Counted from the first letter of the stretch, positions 1 through 10,000 are shown. The stretch: 64,000 nt of DNA from Arthrobacter wenxiniae (GCF_013376105.1 NZ_JAAMFM010000024.1:1-64000), one strand, 5' to 3'. Numbers and translations: made by a program. Notes: generated from the letters alone by a model not told the origin.

Positions 1-98
1 AGCGCACCGTTGGGTGCCACCCAGGCGCCACTTGCCAAGTGGCGCACCATTGACACCCAACCCCGCGCCACTTCAAGGCAGAACCCGGCCGGAACATG

Positions 99-140
99 AA
101 AAAGGGCCCGTCCCCCGCCGTGACGGCGTGGAACGGGCCC
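99..140 (-). terminator. Rho-independent terminator of ssrA
   Basis: Read on the minus strand, 8-bp arms (133-140 and 104-111) enclose a second GC-rich stem and are followed by a run of T (complement of 99-103). It lies just beyond the 3' end of ssrA. A separate 21-nt palindrome at 26-46 (GCGCCACTT / AAGTGGCGC) lies further out and may be a second terminator. Confidence 0.7.
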
Positions 141-151
141 CAACAGGGATG

Positions 152-515
152 TGGAGATGGGGAGAATTGAACTCCCGTCCGATGTTGTTTCATCAGGGCT
201 TCTCCGGGTGCAGTTTGCGTCGGTTTTTCTCGGCCCCAGCTATCTCGCAAACAAGTAGCTGCCAGGCCCAGTTGCATAAGAGTCCCCTAAGTTCCTGCAA
301 CAAGAACTTAGAGCAGTGGCCCTCTAAATGACGCCAGGATCCGGGACGAGAGCATTCCCGGGCTGACGGACTGTCTTACTGCTTAGGCAGCAAGAGCGAA
401 GTCAGTGCGATTTGAGTCAGCACTTATTGTTTTACAGAGATCGTTTACGAGATAACCCTGTATCCTCGACCCGCTTCACCTGTCTCGACAAACACCGTCG
501 AAACCGATCATCCCC
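152..515 (-). ncRNA. ssrA: tmRNA (transfer-messenger RNA)
   Basis: This is the trans-translation RNA that rescues stalled ribosomes with SmpB. The 5' end (GGGGATG, from 515) pairs over 7 bp with CATCTCC near the 3' end to form a tRNA-like acceptor stem, and the GGTTTCGAC motif follows the 5' end. A T-arm sequence (GGTTCAATTCTCC-like) is present near the 3' end. The tag reading frame at 383-421 encodes ADSNRTDFALAA followed by TAA, which has the usual ALAA degradation signal. CCA is not encoded exactly (CTCCACA). Its partner smpB is 2.3 kb away on the same strand. Confidence 0.95.
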
Positions 516-589
516 TATTGTGTTTTCAAACCCACGCCGTGGTGGCCGTGGACTACCCATCATAGCGCATGTGCCCGGGCAAATATTCC

Positions 590-1903
590 CTAGCCGGAAA
601 CCATGCCCCGGGCCGCCTTGGCCTCCAGCACCAGCAGCGCGGCCGCGTCAATCTTCCGGGCAAACGCGGGGTCGGCCCGCGCCGCGGCCACCATGCCCTC
701 ATACATGGCCGGTGCCACGGACTGGTCGGTGCACAGCACCACGGTGCCGCCGGCGCTGATGAAGTCCACGCCGCGCTGCGCCGCCGGCACGCCGGCCACC
801 TGCCGGGCGTCGCAGATGTCGTCGCTGACAATGATGCCCGTGAAGCCGAGGTCCCCGCGCACCATGCTCTGGATGATCACGTGCGAAAACGGGCCCAGGT
901 CCTGCGTGTCAATGTTCGGGTAGTAGGCATTGGAAATCATCAGCCACGGCACGCCGGCGTCCACGGCGTCGCGGAACGGCCCCACATAGGGATCGTGGCG
1001 GACGGTGACGCTGTCCGTGACGCCGGCACTCACGTCCGTGTTCCCAGTGACCCGCCCCAGCCCCGGAAAGTGCTTCACGACGGGCGCCACGCCGGCAGCC
1101 AGCATGCCGCGGGCGAAGGCCAGCCCGTGGCTGGAGACGGCGGCGGGCGTGTATCCGTATTCCCGGCCAAAGGCGCCGATGGGTGCGTTCCGGGGGGCAA
1201 AGCCTGCGCCGGGCACGGTGTCAAGGACGGGGGCCAGGTTGACATTGACGCCGGCCGCCGCCAGCTGCCGTCCCCACCGCTGCGCGGCCTCCTGCAGCTG
1301 CGCCGGAGGCAACTGACCCTGCACAATGGCCTGCGGGATGGCGTTAAAGCCGGGCCCCTGCATGATCTGTACGAACCCGCCCTCCTGGTCGGTTGCCACA
1401 AACGGGCGCACGCCGGCTTCGAGGGCCCGCCCGGCAGCCTCGGAGACCACGGCGGCCGTCGCGTCCACGCCGGCGGTGCTGCGTCCCTTCATGAACACAT
1501 TGCCCACATGCAGCTGCTCGAGCACGTAGGTGGACTGCGCGTCGGCCCCGGTCACGGGCGAGGACACCATGAACGCCTGCCCCACGCGCTGGCCGAGCGT
1601 CATGCCCGCCAGCTTTTGCTGCGCCAGGTCCTTCGCCGGGGCGTTCGACGGCGGTGCCTGCGTTGCGCTGGCGGGCGGCGGTGTCGCGCGTGCCGTGGAC
1701 GGAGCGGCTGGGGACGGAGCGGCCGGGGAGGGCGGGGCCGGGGCCGTTGGGGAAGGCCGCGCCGCCGTCGGTGAGGCGGGCCCGGCGGAGGCGGCAGGCG
1801 TCGTGCGTGGCGGGGAGGAGAAAGTCAGGACCAGGAGGGCCACCACGGCCAGCACGGCGGCGGACACGCCGATCCCCCACCAGTGGCGAGCCCGCAATGC
1901 CAT
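590..1903 (-). CDS. Glycoside hydrolase family 3 protein (NagZ-like)
   Basis: The 437-residue product has a short basic N-terminus, one hydrophobic segment (about residues 10-28) and a Pro/Ala/Thr/Ser-rich linker to about residue 85, then a GH3 N-terminal TIM-barrel domain. The domain shows the family motif KHFPGLG (canonical KHFPGHG) and an IVSDD stretch near the nucleophile region. It is probably an extracytoplasmic, membrane-anchored or secreted beta-N-acetylhexosaminidase-type enzyme of cell-wall turnover. The final His of the KHFPGHG motif, which normally helps in catalysis, is Leu here, so the substrate or mechanism may differ. It follows ctaG by 4 nt and may be cotranscribed with it. 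Confidence 0.85.
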   Translation of the reverse strand: MALRARHWWGIGVSAAVLAVVALLVLTFSSPPRTTPAASAGPASPTAARPSPTAPAPPSPAAPSPAAPSTARATPPPASATQAPPSNAPAKDLAQQKLAGMTLGQRVGQAFMVSSPVTGADAQSTYVLEQLHVGNVFMKGRSTAGVDATAAVVSEAAGRALEAGVRPFVATDQEGGFVQIMQGPGFNAIPQAIVQGQLPPAQLQEAAQRWGRQLAAAGVNVNLAPVLDTVPGAGFAPRNAPIGAFGREYGYTPAAVSSHGLAFARGMLAAGVAPVVKHFPGLGRVTGNTDVSAGVTDSVTVRHDPYVGPFRDAVDAGVPWLMISNAYYPNIDTQDLGPFSHVIIQSMVRGDLGFTGIIVSDDICDARQVAGVPAAQRGVDFISAGGTVVLCTDQSVAPAMYEGMVAAARADPAFARKIDAAALLVLEAKAARGMVSG

Positions 1904-1907
1904 GGCG

Positions 1908-2789
1908 TCAGTCCCTCAGGTGCAGGTGCGCGGCGTTCAGTTCATCCATTTGTTCGTCCGTGAGCTCATCCAGGATTTTGCGTTCGCCCTTGTCCGACTT
2001 GGAGAAGCGGACGAAGAGCAGGATCATGACGGGCAGGTCCATGATCTCGGCAATGAACCACAGGAAGTCCCCGCCCAGCTGCTGGTCCCGCAGCGCATTC
2101 GGGAACCAGCCGGGCACCGGGCCGGACAGGGCCCCCGCGCCGTCAAAGATGGAGGGCACCAGGCGCATGATGAGCCCGGGTGCGGCGTCCGCCAGCAGCT
2201 CGATGAAGGCAAACACGAACTGCAGCATGATCAGGGCCGTGCTGACCCGGGTCTTCTCCTCGACCATGGGCAGCACCATGAGCAGCCCCAGCAGGGGGAT
2301 GGCGAGCGTGAGCAGGCCTTCCAGCGTCGGGCTCAGGCGGGAGATGCCGGCCAGCGGTGTGAGCATCATGGACAGGACGATGAGTCCCGCCACGGGTGCC
2401 ACGGCGCTGTTGGCGAAAAGATTCATGGGCCGCCGGGCAGTTGCGGCCAGGAAGGAACGCAGGCGGCCCGGGCGTATCGTGCGCCGCGCCAGGCCCACGG
2501 GCAGGCCCAGGGCCAGGCCGGCCGGGACTACAAAGAGCATCATGGCAATGCGCACGGAGAAGGCCCACCGCAGCTCGGGCGAATACGTGCCCAGGAAGCC
2601 GAAGTTGAGGAAGGCGTAGAGCCCCAGGCCCAGCACGTAGAAACATGCGGCGCGCCATGCCGGCCAGCGGACCCCGGACGCGGCCGACCGCACCAGGCCC
2701 CAGGCGTAAAGGCCCCCCGCGGCAGCGATCAGGGCCAGGGCCCACGGGTCCAGGCTCCACGTGCCAAGAAAGACGTCCCAGGGTGGCAT
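1908..2789 (-). CDS. ctaG: CtaG-type cytochrome c oxidase assembly protein
   Basis: This 293-residue polytopic membrane protein has about seven hydrophobic segments separated by short loops and a charged cytoplasmic tail (SDKGERKILDELTDEQ). The pattern DQQLGGDFLWFIAE in the penultimate region is typical of the caa3_CtaG family, which acts in copper delivery to and assembly of cytochrome c oxidase. It starts 3 nt after the smpB stop codon. The assignment rests on recalled family pattern and topology. Confidence 0.8.
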   Translation of the reverse strand: MPPWDVFLGTWSLDPWALALIAAAGGLYAWGLVRSAASGVRWPAWRAACFYVLGLGLYAFLNFGFLGTYSPELRWAFSVRIAMMLFVVPAGLALGLPVGLARRTIRPGRLRSFLAATARRPMNLFANSAVAPVAGLIVLSMMLTPLAGISRLSPTLEGLLTLAIPLLGLLMVLPMVEEKTRVSTALIMLQFVFAFIELLADAAPGLIMRLVPSIFDGAGALSGPVPGWFPNALRDQQLGGDFLWFIAEIMDLPVMILLFVRFSKSDKGERKILDELTDEQMDELNAAHLHLRD

Positions 2790-2792
2790 GGG

Positions 2793-3263
2793 CTAGCCGC
2801 GGTTCTTCTCGCGCATGACCCGCAGCGCCTCGCGGTTGTCCTGCTTTTCCCGCAGCGCCTGACGCTTGTCGTAGTCCTTCTTGCCGCGGGCAATGGCAAT
2901 CTCCACCTTGGCCCGGCTGTCCAGGAAGTACAACTGCAGCGGCACAATGGTGAAGCCGGACTCGCGGGTCTTGTGCGCAATCTTTTCCAGCTCCTCGCGG
3001 TGCAGCAGGAGCTTGCGGCGGCGGCGGGCCGTGTGGTTGGTCCAGCTGCCGTTGAGGTACTCGGGAATGTAGACGGCCTCGAGCCAGAGCTCGTCGTTGT
3101 AGAAGGTGGCAAATCCGTCCACAAGGGAAGCGCGGCCCTCGCGCAGCGACTTCACCTCGGTCCCCATCAGGACCAGCCCGGCCTCGTAGGTGTCCATGAT
3201 GTGGTAGTCGTGCCGGGCCTTGCGATTGGTGGCCACCACTTTCAGGCCACTTTCCTTAGGCAC
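2793..3263 (-). CDS. smpB: SsrA-binding protein SmpB
   Basis: The 156-residue protein has the normal SmpB length. It contains NRKARHDY near the N-terminus, GTEVKSLR, the PLQLYF segment and a basic C-terminal tail ([15 protein letters not shown]) that enters the mRNA channel. It binds the tRNA-like domain of tmRNA and delivers it to stalled ribosomes. The tmRNA gene lies downstream on the same strand with only ctaG and the GH3 gene between. Confidence 0.97.
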   Translation of the reverse strand: MPKESGLKVVATNRKARHDYHIMDTYEAGLVLMGTEVKSLREGRASLVDGFATFYNDELWLEAVYIPEYLNGSWTNHTARRRRKLLLHREELEKIAHKTRESGFTIVPLQLYFLDSRAKVEIAIARGKKDYDKRQALREKQDNREALRVMREKNRG

Positions 3264-3474
3264 TGTACGACTCCTTCACGGGTGGTTGCACCGCGGGACG
3301 GTGAAAGCTTGTCTTCGCGCACCGCCTGTGCGGTGCGGACTAAAGTCTAGCAACTCCGGCGCCGCAAAACCTTGACGGTGCGCGGAGTTGCACTCCCACG
3401 GTGCGCCACCCCTCGGAAGCGGCACACCGTGAAGGGCTCACGGTGCGCCGGAACCGGAGCGCCAAGGCGCCGGA

Positions 3475-4917
3475 CTAGAGCAGCGTCATGGGATCGACGG
3501 CCACGCCGTTGAGCCAGGTTTCAAAGTGGGCGTGGCAGCCGGTGGAGTTGCCGGTGCCGCCGGAGATGGCGATCAACTGGCCGCGGCTGACGCGCTGGCC
3601 GGCCGAGACCTTCACCGAGGTGTTGTGGTAATACGCCGTCAGCAGTGCGTTCCCCTGGATGACCCCGTGGGAGATCTTCACCCCGTTGCCGCCGCCGTAG
3701 ACGTCCCAGCCGGCAAAGACCACGGTGCCGGCCGCCGCCGCATACACGGGCGTGCCGCAGGGGGCTCCGAAGTCGATCCCCGTGTGGACGTAGCCGCCGG
3801 TGCCGTAAAAGTCGATGGTCCCGGGCGGGGTCTGGCGCCAGCCGAAGCCGGAGGTGATTGGGACGTAGCTGGCAAAGGGGTGCTGGAGGCCAAAGGCCGA
3901 CGGGTTGCCGGGCGCCGGCGCCACATAGGGCGGGGACACAAAGTTGTTGTTGCCGGCAGCCTTCGCCGCGGCGGCTTGTGCCCGGGCGATGCGTTCCGCC
4001 TCGGCCTTGGCGGCGGCCGCTGCCGCCTCGCGTTCCTTGCGCTGGCGTTCGGCGATCTGGGCGGCCACGGTGTCCTGCTGCTGCTTCACCGCCGCCACCT
4101 TGGCCTGGATTTGCGGCTTTTGCCTTTCCAGCCTGGCATTGATGGCCGCGGAGTCGCTGATCAGCTGGTCCACCTTGGCCTTCTTGGCGGCCGCCTGGTC
4201 GCGGGCGGACTGCTCGGCCACGAGGGCCGCGTCCGCCTGCACTTTGAGGTCCTTGATCTCGGCCTCGACGGCGGCGAGGCGGGCCTGCGCGTTTTGGTTG
4301 GTGGCCTTTTGACTGGTCAGCTGCGCCAGGGCGGCATTTTGGCTGCGCATGGCCTGCTCGGCAAGGTCGATCGAGTTGGCCAGGTCGCCGGAGGACCCCA
4401 CGCCGAGGATCAGTGCCAGGTTGGCGGGTATGCCGCCGGCCTTGTAGGACTGTGCGGCAATCTGGCCGATCATGCTCTTGGCTTCCGCCTGCTTCTTGGA
4501 GTCCAGGGCAATCTGGGCGGTGATCCTGTCCTTGCTGGCCTGTGCCAGTTCGATGCGCGCGGCGAGGGAGCTGACCAGCCCGGTGGCCGCGCCCACCCGG
4601 TTTTGGGCGTCGGCGAGGGCGGCCTGGGCCCCGGGCAGCTGGCCCTGGTACATGACCAGGTCGGAGGCGGACTTGGCCAGCCCGGCGTCAACAAACTCGA
4701 GGGCGGAGGCGGCGTCGGCGGCCTGCTGCTTCAGTGCGGCGGCCTGGTCGTCGAGATTGTCGGCGTGGGCTGCGGGCACCAGCCCCAGCATCCCGGCCAT
4801 GAGGGCGGAGGCAAGGGCGGCGCCGAGGCGGCGTGAAAGCGCATGGGACACCGTCCGGCGTCGTACTGGCGCGCCGGGTTTCCCCGCCGCGCGTCCCCCG
4901 GTTGACATCGATTCCAT
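3475..4917 (-). CDS. Secreted M23 peptidase with coiled coil (murein hydrolase family)
   Basis: The ATG at 4917 is chosen because AAGGAG lies about 10 nt upstream. The product (about 480 residues) has an N-terminal signal sequence ending near AHADN, a long Ala/Gln/Lys-rich coiled coil (about residues 50-310), a Pro linker and a C-terminal LytM/M23 domain. The zinc motifs HTGIDFGAP (HxxxD) and GCHAHFE (HxH) are intact. The architecture matches EnvC/RipA-like septal amidase activators or endopeptidases. It sits directly downstream of ftsX, and FtsEX is known to control such coiled-coil hydrolases, so it is probably the FtsEX-regulated cell-separation enzyme. Confidence 0.9.
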   Translation of the reverse strand: MESMSTGGRAAGKPGAPVRRRTVSHALSRRLGAALASALMAGMLGLVPAAHADNLDDQAAALKQQAADAASALEFVDAGLAKSASDLVMYQGQLPGAQAALADAQNRVGAATGLVSSLAARIELAQASKDRITAQIALDSKKQAEAKSMIGQIAAQSYKAGGIPANLALILGVGSSGDLANSIDLAEQAMRSQNAALAQLTSQKATNQNAQARLAAVEAEIKDLKVQADAALVAEQSARDQAAAKKAKVDQLISDSAAINARLERQKPQIQAKVAAVKQQQDTVAAQIAERQRKEREAAAAAAKAEAERIARAQAAAAKAAGNNNFVSPPYVAPAPGNPSAFGLQHPFASYVPITSGFGWRQTPPGTIDFYGTGGYVHTGIDFGAPCGTPVYAAAAGTVVFAGWDVYGGGNGVKISHGVIQGNALLTAYYHNTSVKVSAGQRVSRGQLIAISGGTGNSTGCHAHFETWLNGVAVDPMTLL

Positions 4918-4993
4918 GCTCAAACTGCTCCTTGCGTTGCGGCGCCTGGCGGGTGTGGCGGGGAGGGGCAGTGATGGGACCCATCCCCCTGAA

Positions 4994-5908
4994 TCATACT
5001 TTGAGGTTTTTTCGCAGTGACACGGCCGAGGCCATGCCCGCGAGCACCACGCCCAGCAGGATCAGGACAGGGTAGATCACCAGGGCCTGCGTGGTGGAAA
5101 TGAGGGGGGTGCCACTGCTGCCGCTGGCCAGGTAGCGGCCGAGGAAGAATTCCACGATCGCCCACACGGCCCCGGAGGCCAGCAGCGCCCCGATGGTGGC
5201 GGCAATGACCCCCTCAAGCACAAACGGCAGCTGGATCACCGTCTTCGAGGCACCCACCAGCCGCATGATGTCGATCTCCTTGGCGCGCGACTGTGCGGAC
5301 AGCCGGATGGTGGTGGCGATCAGCAGGGCGGCGCAGACAATCATCAGCACGGCGACGCCCACGGCCACAATTGTGGCAATGTTCATCCACGAAAACAGCG
5401 ACTCGAGCACCTTGCGCTGGTCCACCACCGAATCCACCCCCGGCGTGGCGGAGAACGACTCGTTGATGATCTGGTACTTCTCGGGGTCCGTCAGCTTGAT
5501 GCGGAAGGATGACGGCAGGTTGCCGGCCTCCACCGAATCCACCATGGGCGAGTTGGCGAACTGCTCCTTGAAGTGGGTCAGCGCCTCGGCCTGGCTTTCA
5601 AACGTCCATTTCTCCACGTACGGCTTGACCGCGGGCGAGTCCAGCATGGCCTGGATGGTCTTTTTCTGCTGGTCCGTGACCGGCCCGGAGGCGCAGTTGG
5701 CGTTGCTGGGGACGTCGTTGCACAGGTAGATGGTGACCTGCACCTTGTCATACCAGAATCCCTTGAGCTGGCCGATCTGCAGCTGCAGGACGCCGGCGGC
5801 CCCAACAAACGTCAGGGAAACAAAGGTCACCAGGATGACGGAGATGACCATGGTCAGGTTGCGGCGCAGGCCGCTGCCCAGCTCGCTCATAATGAACGCA
5901 AGTCTCAT
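4994..5908 (-). CDS. ftsX: Cell division protein FtsX
   Basis: The 304-residue permease-like subunit has one N-terminal membrane segment ([12 protein letters not shown]), an extracellular domain of about 120 residues with two Cys residues and three C-terminal membrane segments, which is the standard FtsX topology. It starts within the last codons of ftsE (ATGA overlap). With FtsE it forms an ABC-type complex at the septum that transmits ATP hydrolysis to peptidoglycan hydrolases. Confidence 0.95.
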   Translation of the reverse strand: MRLAFIMSELGSGLRRNLTMVISVILVTFVSLTFVGAAGVLQLQIGQLKGFWYDKVQVTIYLCNDVPSNANCASGPVTDQQKKTIQAMLDSPAVKPYVEKWTFESQAEALTHFKEQFANSPMVDSVEAGNLPSSFRIKLTDPEKYQIINESFSATPGVDSVVDQRKVLESLFSWMNIATIVAVGVAVLMIVCAALLIATTIRLSAQSRAKEIDIMRLVGASKTVIQLPFVLEGVIAATIGALLASGAVWAIVEFFLGRYLASGSSGTPLISTTQALVIYPVLILLGVVLAGMASAVSLRKNLKV

Positions 5909-6852
5909 GGCTGCTCCCCGTTCCGTGCGAATTCCTCAACGGTGCCGCCCGGATACACGCGGCCCCGGTTGCGTTCGAGCCGTGGCGGCATTGATTCCTC
6001 CCCGGCGGTGCCGCCGGCTGCCGCGGCACTCACGGCGCGCTGGCGGCGGGTCTGGGGTGCGCCGTCGTCCATGGAAGGCACGACGGCGGACGGGTCGCCC
6101 GCGGCTGTTGGCGCGCCTTGGGAGGCAGCGGAGGCGCCCACCGTCGCGGCCGCGGGGACAATCGGCATCATCGAGGTGTATTGGGCGCGGGCCTCGTCGC
6201 GGACCACCCGGCCCAGGCGCAGTTCGATGACGCGCTTGCGCATGGAGTTGACGATGTCGTCGTCGTGGGTGGCCATGACCACGGTGGTGCCGTTTTGGTT
6301 GATCCTGTCCAGGATCTCCATGATGCCCGCACTCGTGGTGGGGTCCAGGTTTCCGGTGGGCTCGTCGGCCAGCAGGATGCCGGGCTGGTTCACGATGGCG
6401 CGGGCAATGGCCACGCGCTGCTGCTCGCCGCCGGACAGTTCCGTGGGCAGGCGCCGTTCCTTGCCTTCCAGGCCCACGAGTTCCAGCACGCGGGGGACCT
6501 CGGTGCGGATGGCGGCGCGCGACTTGCCGATCACCTGCATGGCGTAGGCGACGTTGGCGAACACGGTCTTGGTGTTGATGAGGCGGAAGTCCTGGAACAC
6601 AATCCCGATTCCCCGGCGGAACTTCGGCACGCGCCAGCTGGGGACGTTGGCCACGTTTTGGCCGGCCACGTACACCTGTCCGTGTTCGGTCTTGTATTCG
6701 CGCAGGACCAGGCGCAGGAACGTGGACTTTCCGGAGCCGGAGGAACCGACGAGGAACACGAACTCGCCGCGGTTGACCTCCAGCGAGACGTCATCGAGCG
6801 CCGGCTTGCTTTTTCGGTCGTAAGCTATGCTCACATTTTCAAAACGAATCAT
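5905..6852 (-). CDS. ftsE: Cell division ATP-binding protein FtsE, with C-terminal extension
   Basis: An ABC ATPase domain occupies about residues 1-228: Walker A GSSGSGKS, signature LSGGEQQRV, Walker B ILLADEP and a H-loop ATHDD. FtsE is usually about 225-230 residues; this one has a further 85-residue Pro/Ala/Gly-rich tail ending RNGEQP. The tail has no recognisable domain and may be actinobacterial. The gene overlaps ftsX by 4 nt, so the two are translationally coupled. Confidence 0.95.
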   Translation of the reverse strand: MIRFENVSIAYDRKSKPALDDVSLEVNRGEFVFLVGSSGSGKSTFLRLVLREYKTEHGQVYVAGQNVANVPSWRVPKFRRGIGIVFQDFRLINTKTVFANVAYAMQVIGKSRAAIRTEVPRVLELVGLEGKERRLPTELSGGEQQRVAIARAIVNQPGILLADEPTGNLDPTTSAGIMEILDRINQNGTTVVMATHDDDIVNSMRKRVIELRLGRVVRDEARAQYTSMMPIVPAAATVGASAASQGAPTAAGDPSAVVPSMDDGAPQTRRQRAVSAAAAGGTAGEESMPPRLERNRGRVYPGGTVEEFARNGEQP

Positions 6853-7027
6853 GACTTTTCATTGCCCTTCCAGCGAACGGTACTGGCATGCCGGTGCCTG
6901 GGCCTAGGTTTGGGGAGGAAACCACCAGCGTATCGACTATAGGCGTCATTCCGCGGCTTTTTGCGCTCCCGCCCGGTGTGTCGGGCCTTGGTGTTTGCCG
7001 TGTAGGCCGCAGCCGGGCGTGCCCGTC

Positions 7028-8146
7028 CTACAGCTTTTCGGCGTTGCGGTTGTCAGCGCGCCAGCGGATCCCGGCGTCGATGAAGTCGTCGATTTCCCCG
7101 TCCAGCACGGCGGAGGTGTTGCCGACCTCGTACTCCGTGCGCAGGTCCTTCACCATCTGGTAGGGATTGAGGACGTAGGAGCGCATCTGGTCGCCCCAGG
7201 ACGCCTTGACGTCCCCGGCCATGGCCTTCTTGGTGGCGTCCTCCTCCGCCTTTTTCAGCAGCAGGAGGCGGGACTGGAGGACGCGCATGGCCGCGGCACG
7301 GTTTTGGATCTGGGACTTTTCGTTCTGCATGGACACCACGGTGCCGGTGGGCAGGTGGGTCAGGCGGACGGCGGAGTCGGTGGTGTTGACGGATTGCCCG
7401 CCGGGGCCCGAGGAGCGGAACACGTCCACGCGGATCTCGTTGTCGGGGACCTCGATGCTGTCCGTCTGCTCGATGAGCGGGATGACCTCGACCGCGGCAA
7501 AGGAGGTCTGGCGCCGGCCCTGGTTGTCGAACGGGCTGATGCGGACCAGGCGGTGGGTGCCGGCCTCGACGCTGAGCGTGCCGAAGGCGTAGGGCGCCTT
7601 GACCTCGAAGGTGGCTGACTTCAGGCCGGCCTCCTCGGCGTAGGAGGTGTCCAGGACTGCCGTGGGGTAGCCGTGGCGTTCGGCCCAGCGCAGGTACATG
7701 CGCAGCAGCATTTCGGCGAAGTCGGCCGCGTCGACTCCCCCGGCGCCGGAGCGGATGGTCACCACGGCCTCGCGCTCGTCGTACTCGCCGGCCAGCAAGG
7801 TGACGATTTCCAGGTCCTTGAGCGACTTCTGCAGGGCGGGGAGTTCCTTGGCCGCCTCGGCGAGGGTGTCGGCGTCGCCCTCGTCCTGGGCGAGTTCCAC
7901 CAGCACTTCAAGATCGTCGATGCGGGATTCAAGGGTGCGCAGCTTTTCCAGCTTGGACTGGGCATGGCTGAGCCGGGAGGTCACCTTCTGGGCCGCCGCG
8001 GGGTCGTCCCAAAGGTTGGGCGAACCGGCCTGGTCCGACAGGTCCTCGATGTCCTCCAGGAGCCTGTCCACCTCGGACACCTGTTCAATGGAGACGTAGG
8101 TGGCGCGCAACGCCTTGATTTCTGCGGAATAGTCGATCTCAGCCAT
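7028..8146 (-). CDS. prfB: Peptide chain release factor 2
   Basis: The protein (about 372 residues from the ATG at 8146, MAEIDYS) contains the RF2 stop-codon recognition tripeptide SPF (RISPFD) and the GGQ peptidyl-hydrolysis motif (GPGGQSVN). The reading frame is continuous through the region where many bacteria use a programmed +1 frameshift, so no autoregulatory frameshift is visible. It terminates translation at UGA and UAA and lies upstream of ftsE. Confidence 0.95.
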   Translation of the reverse strand: MAEIDYSAEIKALRATYVSIEQVSEVDRLLEDIEDLSDQAGSPNLWDDPAAAQKVTSRLSHAQSKLEKLRTLESRIDDLEVLVELAQDEGDADTLAEAAKELPALQKSLKDLEIVTLLAGEYDEREAVVTIRSGAGGVDAADFAEMLLRMYLRWAERHGYPTAVLDTSYAEEAGLKSATFEVKAPYAFGTLSVEAGTHRLVRISPFDNQGRRQTSFAAVEVIPLIEQTDSIEVPDNEIRVDVFRSSGPGGQSVNTTDSAVRLTHLPTGTVVSMQNEKSQIQNRAAAMRVLQSRLLLLKKAEEDATKKAMAGDVKASWGDQMRSYVLNPYQMVKDLRTEYEVGNTSAVLDGEIDDFIDAGIRWRADNRNAEKL

Positions 8147-8231
8147 GATATTCAAGCCTACGGCATGCCCGGGGCTGGTCCGCCGGGGCGCGGCGCGGGT
8201 GTGGGCCGGCCGGCCTTAACTGGACCAGCCG

Positions 8232-8753
8232 TCACAGGACCAGGTGTGCTCGGGCCGTGCCGGTCACGGTCAGCACGATTCCGTCCGGGATCAGGAAGTT
8301 GATGAACATTGGGTGCACCACGCCGCTCAGCCGCACCTCCGCCGTGCGCCCGTCCGGCGTCCCCGTCCCGGCGGCGAGCTGCACGCCGGACAGGGACCGT
8401 GGCACCTCGGCGCCGGAAAGGTACTCGCGGGCGGCGGCGTTGATGCCGCTGCCGGTCAGCAGCGTGCCGGGGTCCGTGTCCGCGGAGCCGCCGCTGAGGG
8501 TGAAGGTGTCCGCTGCGGCGAGCGCGGCGCCGTCGGCCAGGGACAGCAGCTTCTTGTGCCCAAGATAGAGGCTGGAGCCGGCCGCCACCACGGTGGCGAG
8601 GAGCAGGGCGATCAGCACATAGCCGATCATGAGCACCATGACGTGCCCTTCCTGCCGCGAACTGGCTGGGCAACGGCGGTGCGGGCGGAGGCCGGTGGGG
8701 CGGTACGGGCGGAGCCCGGCGGGGCGGTGTTGCCGAGCGCGGCCGGGGCTCAC
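8232..8753 (-). CDS. TadG-like pilus/helper protein
   Basis: The 173-residue product starts with GTG overlapping the previous stop codon (GTGA). It has an Arg/Pro-rich N-terminus of about 36 residues, then a hydrophobic helix (VLMIGYVLIALLLATVVAAGSSLYLGH, split by Gly) followed by an Ala-rich segment. This is the pattern of actinobacterial Rv3660c/TadG-type proteins at the end of tad operons. The role in Flp pilus assembly is inferred from position and topology. Confidence 0.65.
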   Translation of the reverse strand: MSPGRARQHRPAGLRPYRPTGLRPHRRCPASSRQEGHVMVLMIGYVLIALLLATVVAAGSSLYLGHKKLLSLADGAALAAADTFTLSGGSADTDPGTLLTGSGINAAAREYLSGAEVPRSLSGVQLAAGTGTPDGRTAEVRLSGVVHPMFINFLIPDGIVLTVTGTARAHLVL

Positions 8754-9235
8754 TTGAAGCGGCCCACCTTTTGCGCCGCCGACGCTTCCACCTCGGCGGC
8801 GGACAGCCTGGTCCCTGGCAGTCCGCCGACCAGGGGCAGGTCCACGCGCAGGGTCACGCGGGCCCGCACCATGGTGCCGGGGGTGAGGCAGCCGCCGTCG
8901 CAGGTGATGGTGAGCCGGGCGTCGGCGGGGTCAAAGCCCATGTCGGCGACGGCCAGGGAGACGGCCGCCTCCGCCGCCTGCCGGCCGGCGCCGTCGTCCG
9001 ACTGGAGGACGAAGACCTTGGCGGCCTGGTCAGCGGCCCCGACAACCGCATAGGCCCCGCCCTGCAGCGCCCCGACGGTCAGGATCAGGTAGGCCACCGG
9101 GACCATCAGCAGCACGGCCAGGAAGACGAATTCGACAATGGCGCTGCCCTGCTGGGAATCCGGGGGTGGTTCGGCGGCGGGCAGACTCCCCCCGGCCGGC
9201 CCACCGCAGGCCGGCTTACGGGTCGATGACGGCAT
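8750..9235 (-). CDS. TadE-family pseudopilin
   Basis: The 161-residue product has a 25-residue leader, then the TadE signature GSAIVEFVFLAVLLMVP (Glu at +5 of the processed helix) and a C-terminal domain with one Cys pair (CDGGC). TadE proteins are minor pseudopilins processed by a TadV-type peptidase. It overlaps the preceding TadE gene by 20 nt and is overlapped by the TadG-like gene. Confidence 0.8.
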   Translation of the reverse strand: MPSSTRKPACGGPAGGSLPAAEPPPDSQQGSAIVEFVFLAVLLMVPVAYLILTVGALQGGAYAVVGAADQAAKVFVLQSDDGAGRQAAEAAVSLAVADMGFDPADARLTITCDGGCLTPGTMVRARVTLRVDLPLVGGLPGTRLSAAEVEASAAQKVGRFK

Positions 9236-9584
9236 GACCGCTCATTTCCAGGGTCTGCCCGGGTCCCCACAGTCCCAGCAGCGGCAGCGGGGCCTTGACG
9301 GAGACGGTCAGGACGGGGATCCCGTTGGAGGAGGACACCGTGGCGGCCACGTCCTGGGCAAAGCCGCTACCCAGCGCGGAGCCGATGAGGAGCCGGGCGC
9401 GCTCCTCCGCGTCCGGGGCCGTTCGGTCCGCGAGCGCCCCGTAGCGGGCCGCGGAGGACGCGGCATCGGCCACGGTGTTGCGCACGTGCAGCACCACTGC
9501 CAGCTGAATCAGGGCCAGGAACATGACGGTCACGACGGTGGAGACCAGCACGAAGTCGACCACCGCCGCGCCGCGTTCGGCCAC
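9216..9584 (-). CDS. TadE-family pseudopilin
   Basis: The frame is open much further upstream, but that part overlaps the pilin gene in another frame, so the GTG at 9584 is preferred (122 residues). The sequence ERGAAVVDFVLVSTVVTVMF is a TadE-type processing helix with Asp in place of the usual Glu. The remainder is a small soluble domain. The start is uncertain because no clear ribosome site is visible. Confidence 0.75.
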   Translation of the reverse strand: MAERGAAVVDFVLVSTVVTVMFLALIQLAVVLHVRNTVADAASSAARYGALADRTAPDAEERARLLIGSALGSGFAQDVAATVSSSNGIPVLTVSVKAPLPLLGLWGPGQTLEMSGHAVIDP

Positions 9585-9604
9585 GCGGGAGCGCGGCCCG
9601 GGGG

Positions 9605-9925
9605 TCAGGGATGGACCTGGTCCATGGCCTCGTTGAACATCTTCGCCAGCGCGGGCCCGGCGATGGCGAGGAGTCCTGCCACGAGGACGGCCGACATCAA
9701 GGTGATGAGCACCCAGCCGGGCACGTCCCCACGGGACCTTCCGGTGGCGGGCCGGAGCCGGAACCGTCCCGGCCCGGCGAGCCAGCCCGTCAGCCACGGG
9801 GCCAGGCGCCGGGCCAGATGCTGTTTCGCGGCCAGCAGGAAGGCCAGTGCGCGTTCCGCCAGCGGATGGTGGTTTTCCATGGTGTTTCCCCTTTTTGCCG
9901 TGCGTGCCATGGCTGTGTCCGTCAT
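9605..9925 (-). CDS. Flp-like pilin or small single-span pilus protein
   Basis: The product is 106 residues. It has a basic amphipathic N-terminus (about 60 residues) and one C-terminal membrane helix (GWVLITLMSAVLVAGLLAIAG split around Ser). It lies between tadC and the tadE genes, where the major Flp pilin usually sits. A shorter start at 9880 (MENHHPL) is possible. Identity as pilin is inferred from position. Confidence 0.6.
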   Translation of the reverse strand: MTDTAMARTAKRGNTMENHHPLAERALAFLLAAKQHLARRLAPWLTGWLAGPGRFRLRPATGRSRGDVPGWVLITLMSAVLVAGLLAIAGPALAKMFNEAMDQVHP

Positions 9926-10000
9926 GGCTTTGCGTGTCTGTGCCGCGCCTGCGTTGGCCCGCCGTTCGGGGCGGGTGCGCTGAAGTCAGGGTGGAAGGCA

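Noticed and set aside
569-4836. Long plus-strand frames opposite the GH3, ctaG, smpB and M23 genes
   Set aside because: They are antisense shadows of recognisable minus-strand genes, with Gly/Arg/His-rich, domain-free translations.
7028-8146. Programmed frameshift in prfB
   Set aside because: The reading frame is continuous from the ATG at 8146 with no in-frame TGA near codon 25.
7673-9983. Plus-strand frames opposite prfB and the tad genes
   Set aside because: The minus strand has clear RF2 and TadE/TadG signatures; the plus frames lack starts and domains.
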